The translations under genes were made by a program, and so were the position numbers. 64,000 nucleotides of DNA. Origin: Liolophura sinensis (taxonomy: Eukaryota; Mollusca; Polyplacophora; Chitonida; Chitonidae). Below the pieces are notes generated by a model. The model was not told the origin of the DNA, made no database searches, and saw nothing but the letters and a program-made list of their open reading frames with translations. The DNA lies in the NCBI RefSeq assembly GCF_032854445.1, contig NC_088295.1, positions 27,267,385 to 27,331,384 of the forward strand. Direction: 5' to 3'. Positions within the stretch are counted from its first letter, which is position 1; every line of letters starts with the position of its first letter. Below are positions 63,801-64,000 of the stretch, piece after piece.

Positions 63801-64000
63801 TTTTTTCAATTTTTAAATAAAGTATACCTAATGTTGGGGTGAAGTATGTTTAAATCTTAATATTTTATTTTATTCCAGTCTTTCTTTAACAAAGTCTTCT
63901 ACGAGATCATAGGTGATCCTCCTTCACCGGCTTACTTCAACATATCACAGACAGGGCAGATAACTGTGAGCAGAACTCTGGACGCAGATGTGCAGACCAC
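34658..64000 (+). CDS. Giant protocadherin-15/Cad99C-like cadherin, at least 18 EC repeats, 3' end outside window
   Basis: About 42 exons, coding from the ATG at 34706. The product is a secretory-route, cell-surface adhesion protein: signal peptide, then EC repeats. EC1-EC6 resemble protocadherin-15/Cad99C: EC1 Cys pair, DINDNYPQF, VNELTP-type EC2 start, DDLGPVF with two Cys, LDRET and DINDNTPQF in EC6. That family forms hair-cell tip links in vertebrates and microvillar links in flies (established). EC9-EC18 form a regular degenerate array. No transmembrane or cytoplasmic segment is reached. Several exons between 46.6 and 57.5 kb need one-base corrections. Introns not listed separately contain only the repeats noted. 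Confidence 0.85.
34785..36426 (+). other. Cadherin intron
   Basis: 1.6 kb, no nested feature recognised. Confidence 0.7.
36427..36492 (+). CDS. Cadherin exon 2: mature N-terminus with Cys
   Basis: 66 bp between TTTCAG and GTCAGT; both phases fit. Reads NPCDQIRVPGDSLGIYTVTF across the junction. The early Cys matches the EC1 disulfide partner of protocadherin-15. Confidence 0.82.
37180..37260. repeat. AT-rich low-complexity stretch
   Basis: Mostly alternating TA and ATTT runs; could form hairpins. Confidence 0.8.
39285..39398. promoter_or_regulatory. Cluster of three CRE-type sites in an intron
   Basis: TGACGTC at 39285, and perfect TGACGTCA at 39314-39321 and 39391-39398. Local CpG content is higher than around it. 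A candidate intronic enhancer; no other support. Confidence 0.3.
41671..41761 (+). mobile_element. SINE fragment, second subfamily (plus orientation)
   Basis: CCATAAAACTGACTGCCTTG, GTACAAGTG, AAATTCTTAC and an ACAATCAAATAAATAAATAA tail. Head absent. Confidence 0.7.
43655..43854 (+). CDS. Cadherin exon 3: EC1
   Basis: Codes for DPLRPFQPVRQQLMIAGTLG and onward to MLQGIDRD before GTAAGT. Phase 2 in, phase 0 out. The GTxGGxxxLSL pattern matches the EC1 first strands of protocadherin-15. Confidence 0.85.
44113..44196 (+). CDS. Cadherin exon 4: EC1 end, second Cys
   Basis: 28 codons, both ends phase 0. IFYTLLCETFDTPARQ carries the likely disulfide partner of the exon 2 Cys. Confidence 0.82.
44368..44490 (+). 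mobile_element. SINE, 5' truncated (plus orientation)
   Basis: GATTGTGGGGGTTTCCTCC, GTCGTATAAGTGAAATATTC, TTGAGCACAGTGTAAAACAC and an AAATAAATAAATAAA tail, inside a cadherin intron and in the sense direction. Confidence 0.88.
44670..44759 (+). CDS. Cadherin exon 5: EC1-EC2 linker
   Basis: 30 codons, phase 0 both ends. LKITITDINDNYPQF is a canonical calcium linker, followed by the EC2 start YRVVVNE. Confidence 0.93.
45004..45111 (+). CDS. Cadherin exon 6: EC2
   Basis: 36 codons. LTPIHTTVFRQLSATDLDSG completes the VNELTP..TT.F motif typical of protocadherin-15 EC2, with a DxD calcium motif. Confidence 0.92.
45418..45526 (+). mobile_element. SINE, 5' truncated (plus orientation)
   Basis: GATGGTCGTGGGTTTCTCCC, CACCCACTATAATGCTGAGC, GAAATATTCTTGAGTGTGGC, AAAACACCAATCAGATAAAT. 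Same family as 21873-22145, sense to the gene. Confidence 0.9.
45572..45703 (+). CDS. Cadherin exon 7: EC2 second half
   Basis: 44 codons, phase 0. FAINAPRLGYITLEEPLDFE is the usual FxI...G.I.L..PLDFE strand-turn; ends NLSIEAR. Confidence 0.92.
45938..45985 (+). mobile_element. SINE 3' tail fragment (plus orientation)
   Basis: TTCTTGAGCACGCATTATAA and CACCAAATAAATA only. Confidence 0.45.
46119..46289 (+). CDS. Cadherin exon 8: EC2-EC3 linker with two Cys
   Basis: 57 codons, phase 0. DNGNPLKKS, then ITVQDNDDLGPVFDYPGC and VPVCINPQYTATVKS. DDLGPxF followed by a Cys pair is a hallmark of protocadherin-15/Cad99C as I recall the family. Confidence 0.93.
46593..46705 (+). CDS. Cadherin exon 9: EC3, frame interrupted
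   Basis: Enters phase 0 as RQPMTIYPFMDAPASPV, hits a TAG at 46656, and resumes one frame on as DILARDQDSINNRITYEIVS. Ignoring one G of the GGG at 46643-46645 restores the frame. Splice sites (cgtag, GTAAGT) look normal. Sequence error or decay. Confidence 0.72.
47107..47299 (+). CDS. Cadherin exon 10: EC3
   Basis: The frame MRPFTTFHLGYSFPSRYLSY then FQVNTQ runs to VTIVLK before GTCAGT. The phase from exon 9 does not fit the acceptor ttacag; acceptor agaaaag four to five bases later would fit, or one base is missing from the A run. Confidence 0.72.
47652..47790 (+). mobile_element. Diverged SINE, second subfamily (plus orientation)
   Basis: CTACCCGGGGTGGTCCGG, CCATAAATCTGACTGCCATT, GTAAAAGTG and ACATTAAACAACAGTCAAA. 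Old copy. Confidence 0.6.
47871..48075 (+). CDS. Cadherin exon 11: EC3-EC4 linker, frame interrupted
   Basis: AEEVSPNKRYETAVVRVLVD then AVNDYNPVI is the linker. The frame reaches TGA at 48063, while QLIITDRDV continues one frame on up to the donor GTGGGT. The exon is 205 bp, one more than a multiple of three. One extra base, perhaps in the CC near 48030, explains both facts. Confidence 0.75.
48411..48548 (+). CDS. Cadherin exon 12: EC4
   Basis: 46 codons, phase 0. LPGDTPPNYDITLSSPLFSV followed by TPDGYISL; polypyrimidine tract and CCCCCAG acceptor. Confidence 0.88.
48887..49051 (+). CDS. Cadherin exon 13: EC4-EC5 linker
   Basis: 55 codons, phase 0. LSIEVLDVNEFAPVFPAGDY: linker with DxNEF instead of DxNDN. 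Confidence 0.9.
49627..49835 (+). CDS. Cadherin exon 14: EC5
   Basis: LTATDGDSGLNGQVAYSI has full DxDxGxNG calcium ligands; ends VIKAEDMAPDPQNRR, phase 2 out. Confidence 0.93.
50238..50367 (+). CDS. Cadherin exon 15: EC5-EC6 linker
   Basis: Phase fits exon 14. LQMIVRIVSQANNSPQF replaces the acidic linker by SQANN, as protocadherin-15 does with PPNNQ at the same place. Confidence 0.9.
51216..51295 (+). CDS. Cadherin exon 16: EC6
   Basis: AQDPDNEPLTYSIIGGNAGN then VFRINAT; phase 2 out. Confidence 0.9.
51470..51560 (+). CDS. Cadherin exon 17: EC6, LDRE motif
   Basis: Phase fits. MIFLRTNLDRETRDSYDI with canonical LDRE; then QARDRAGL and GTAAGC. Confidence 0.93.
51778..51903 (+). CDS. Cadherin exon 18: EC6-EC7 linker
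   Basis: 42 codons, phase 0. VRFEVTDINDNTPQFRRTNY is a complete calcium linker. Confidence 0.94.
52246..52310 (+). CDS. Cadherin exon 19: EC7
   Basis: ATDGDAPNSVNSQVYYWTGS then D; phase 2 out at GTAAGC. Confidence 0.88.
52509..52706 (+). mobile_element. SINE with degraded head (plus orientation)
   Basis: Starts in the head (TCCGTGGC, AATAACCCAG), keeps GTGAGTTCAAGTT and CATGCTGGCTTCCTCTC, loses part of the middle, then GAAATATTCTTGAGTACGGC and AATTAAATAAATAAA. Box A region is deleted. Confidence 0.88.
52809..53050 (+). CDS. Cadherin exon 20: EC7 second half and EC8 start
   Basis: FRVDRNTGQIISTAPLDYET, then EARDLAPDS and VQDVQDFAPVF (linker with DVQDF). The 3' end is uncertain: GTATGA at 53051 is the only donor whose phase fits exon 21. 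Confidence 0.8.
53175..53252 (+). CDS. Cadherin exon 21 (uncertain): EC8 start
   Basis: Between GTCTGTAG and GTAATA, open in the frame EKYVDTLDMYSSLEAPLSVS then LGKFYQ. EAPLSVSLGK resembles the usual E..PLG..V.. strand. The junction with exon 22 only works with the later acceptor (53391). Confidence 0.5.
53387..53593 (+). CDS. Cadherin exon 22: EC8
   Basis: 69 codons from acceptor ttccag. AVDRDTQPNIQYRFVPGP, LTREPLNFDRRNYRI and ATVDINVL before GTTAGT. An alternative acceptor four bases later (ggcag, start 53391) would join exon 21 in frame. Confidence 0.88.
53862..53964 (+). CDS. Cadherin exon 23: EC8-EC9 linker, frame interrupted
   Basis: Entered in phase 0 it gives DIPS then TAA (53874). 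One frame on it is open: NNLPARESVDENEVKGYKLY then DVSAVIETL. The exit also misfits exon 24 by one base. A missing base near CCTT and one at the donor would make it 35 codons. Confidence 0.65.
54320..54466 (+). CDS. Cadherin exon 24: EC9, first short-exon cassette
   Basis: 49 codons, phase 0. NTDFSSIRYSITEVF, FFFVDPLSGEVIIREQL, PSEYR at the donor. Confidence 0.92.
54782..54967 (+). CDS. Cadherin exon 25: EC9-EC10, long exon
   Basis: 62 codons, phase 0. ITIEARNGGTPSL, VGVNRNSRPPTF linker, ATDPDPG at the donor. Confidence 0.93.
55228..55357 (+). CDS. Cadherin exon 26: EC10, short exon, one extra base
   Basis: 130 bp. It should start SFGQIRYVLVGDG like its sister exons, but AGAATATG near 55243-55250 carries one A too many. 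The rest (FFSVNERTGQITIKENL) is open in the shifted frame to GTAAAT. Confidence 0.82.
55810..55989 (+). CDS. Cadherin exon 27: EC10-EC11, long exon
   Basis: 60 codons, phase 0. LRIRAIDGGGLYSEA, VVVNRNLNTPAF, LLATDLDRQ. Confidence 0.94.
56597..56728 (+). CDS. Cadherin exon 28: EC11, short exon
   Basis: 44 codons, phase 0. APHNTLVYRITGEGLAQSFF and SDGFLTLIRSL. Confidence 0.92.
57304..57500 (+). CDS. Cadherin exon 29: EC11-EC12, long exon, one base short
   Basis: 197 bp. Opens VRVSVSDQGLP, then a stop at 57373 in that frame; the shifted frame gives RTSLQQATVRVTVTRDTTSS and PISFNQTYEQTV. One base is missing near 57334-57345. Confidence 0.83.
57799..57833. repeat. (TA)n microsatellite
   Basis: About 17 TA units, ending 26 bp before the next exon acceptor. 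Confidence 0.95.
57860..57979 (+). CDS. Cadherin exon 30: EC12, short exon
   Basis: 40 codons, phase 0. RIQYFIIGDGRATQLFSIDP and NTGRITVSGDL. It lacks the usual PxN lead, so it is 4-6 codons shorter than its sisters. Confidence 0.92.
58178..58363 (+). CDS. Cadherin exon 31: EC12-EC13, long exon
   Basis: 62 codons. ILVEARDDRSPPRRAQTT, VNVLRNFYAPVF, ARDEDRQ. Confidence 0.94.
58630..58764 (+). CDS. Cadherin exon 32: EC13, short exon
   Basis: 45 codons. PPNNIVHYNLTGDARVL, FFNVNEQTGAISVRQAL, IYR. Confidence 0.94.
59111..59305 (+). CDS. Cadherin exon 33: EC13-EC14, long exon
   Basis: 65 codons. GVLYAYDLGEP, VTVRRNQFPPEF, IRVRDNDT. Confidence 0.93.
59660..59803 (+). CDS. Cadherin exon 34: EC14, short exon
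   Basis: 48 codons. VFNELEFRIIGDDKSQGLFA, a longer loop with TDRSTAVITLRNSI, VYR at the donor. Confidence 0.94.
60017..60205 (+). CDS. Cadherin exon 35: EC14-EC15, long exon
   Basis: 63 codons. VRIWVGDNGSPQKTA, VTVQRNLNPPRF, EATDLDTV. Confidence 0.95.
60647..60784 (+). CDS. Cadherin exon 36: EC15, short exon
   Basis: 46 codons. PPHNQVRYRLGGNSQGLEYF, NERTGGIYLKKPL, NYR. Confidence 0.95.
61384..61575 (+). CDS. Cadherin exon 37: EC15-EC16, long exon
   Basis: 64 codons. LYVKARDLGEPLPLDS, VTVKHNLYSPEF (HN instead of RN), ATDRDE. Confidence 0.95.
61756..61884 (+). CDS. Cadherin exon 38: EC16, short exon
   Basis: 43 codons. PPFNNITYSIVGDTGAENVF, SQGVIRLRRPIL, EYR. Confidence 0.95.
62206..62406 (+). 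CDS. Cadherin exon 39: EC16-EC17, long exon
   Basis: 67 codons. VRVQAADSGRPSKLG, VTVSRNRFRPRF, DAVDNDTA. Confidence 0.95.
62843..62974 (+). CDS. Cadherin exon 40: EC17, short exon
   Basis: 44 codons. RPYNEIRYEIVGHQIAQNFF, NTGQIRLRQSL, YYR. Confidence 0.95.
63438..63632 (+). CDS. Cadherin exon 41: EC17-EC18, long exon
   Basis: 65 codons. ILVQAEDKGNPPLRAPG, VRVLRNQFAPYW, QAVDNDIS. Confidence 0.95.
63879..64000 (+). CDS. Cadherin exon 42: EC18, cut by window edge
   Basis: SFFNKVFYEIIGDPPSPAYF, QTGQITVSRTL, and still open at the last base. The array therefore continues beyond the window. Confidence 0.93.

Overview
Eukaryotic (animal) genomic DNA, AT-rich, with spliced genes, long introns and many dispersed repeats. 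A tRNA-headed SINE family recurs throughout, the homeobox gene is of Pitx type, and short TACATGTA-type palindromes are frequent. Together these suggest a marine lophotrochozoan, most likely a mollusc (a bivalve such as a scallop) or possibly a brachiopod. This placement is inference, because no rRNA or mitochondrial marker is present.

Layout. (1) About 4.6-6.2 kb, minus strand: two coding exons of a Pitx homeobox gene (N-terminal exon and the exon for homeodomain residues 1 to about 46). Their splice phases match exactly. The last exon, with recognition helix and C-terminus, is not found to the left and should lie outside the window. (2) About 8-26 kb: intergenic DNA rich in repeats. It holds SINE copies, a decayed Ty3/gypsy-type LTR retrotransposon on the minus strand (13.5-16.9 kb, with a well-formed LTR at 13513-13941), and three minisatellites (29, 55 and 44 bp units). 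The 55-bp array sits inside the integrase-coding part of the retrotransposon. (3) About 26.5 kb to the right edge, plus strand: a giant cadherin gene. A possible non-coding first exon lies near 26.3-26.5 kb, the signal-peptide exon is at 34.66 kb, and about 41 further exons run off the right edge.

The cadherin. Extracellular cadherin (EC) repeats 1-6 look like the protocadherin-15/Cad99C family: an EC1 cysteine pair, a VNELTP motif at the EC2 start, and DDLGPVF followed by two cysteines at EC2-EC3. The array then continues through at least 18 EC repeats, against 11 known in protocadherin-15. From EC9 on, each repeat is encoded by one short and one long exon, nearly all with phase-0 borders, and the canonical calcium linker DxNDN is replaced by an RN-type linker (RNxxxPxF). 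This modular array is the most interesting object in the window.

Caveats. Six or so exons between 46.6 and 57.5 kb need a one-base indel to stay open, while splice sites and flanking codons look normal. Either the assembly has small indel errors there or this copy is decaying. CpG dinucleotides become rare at about 26.6-27.1 kb and stay rare to the right, which fits a methylated transcribed gene body. All family assignments come from reading and memory; no search was run.
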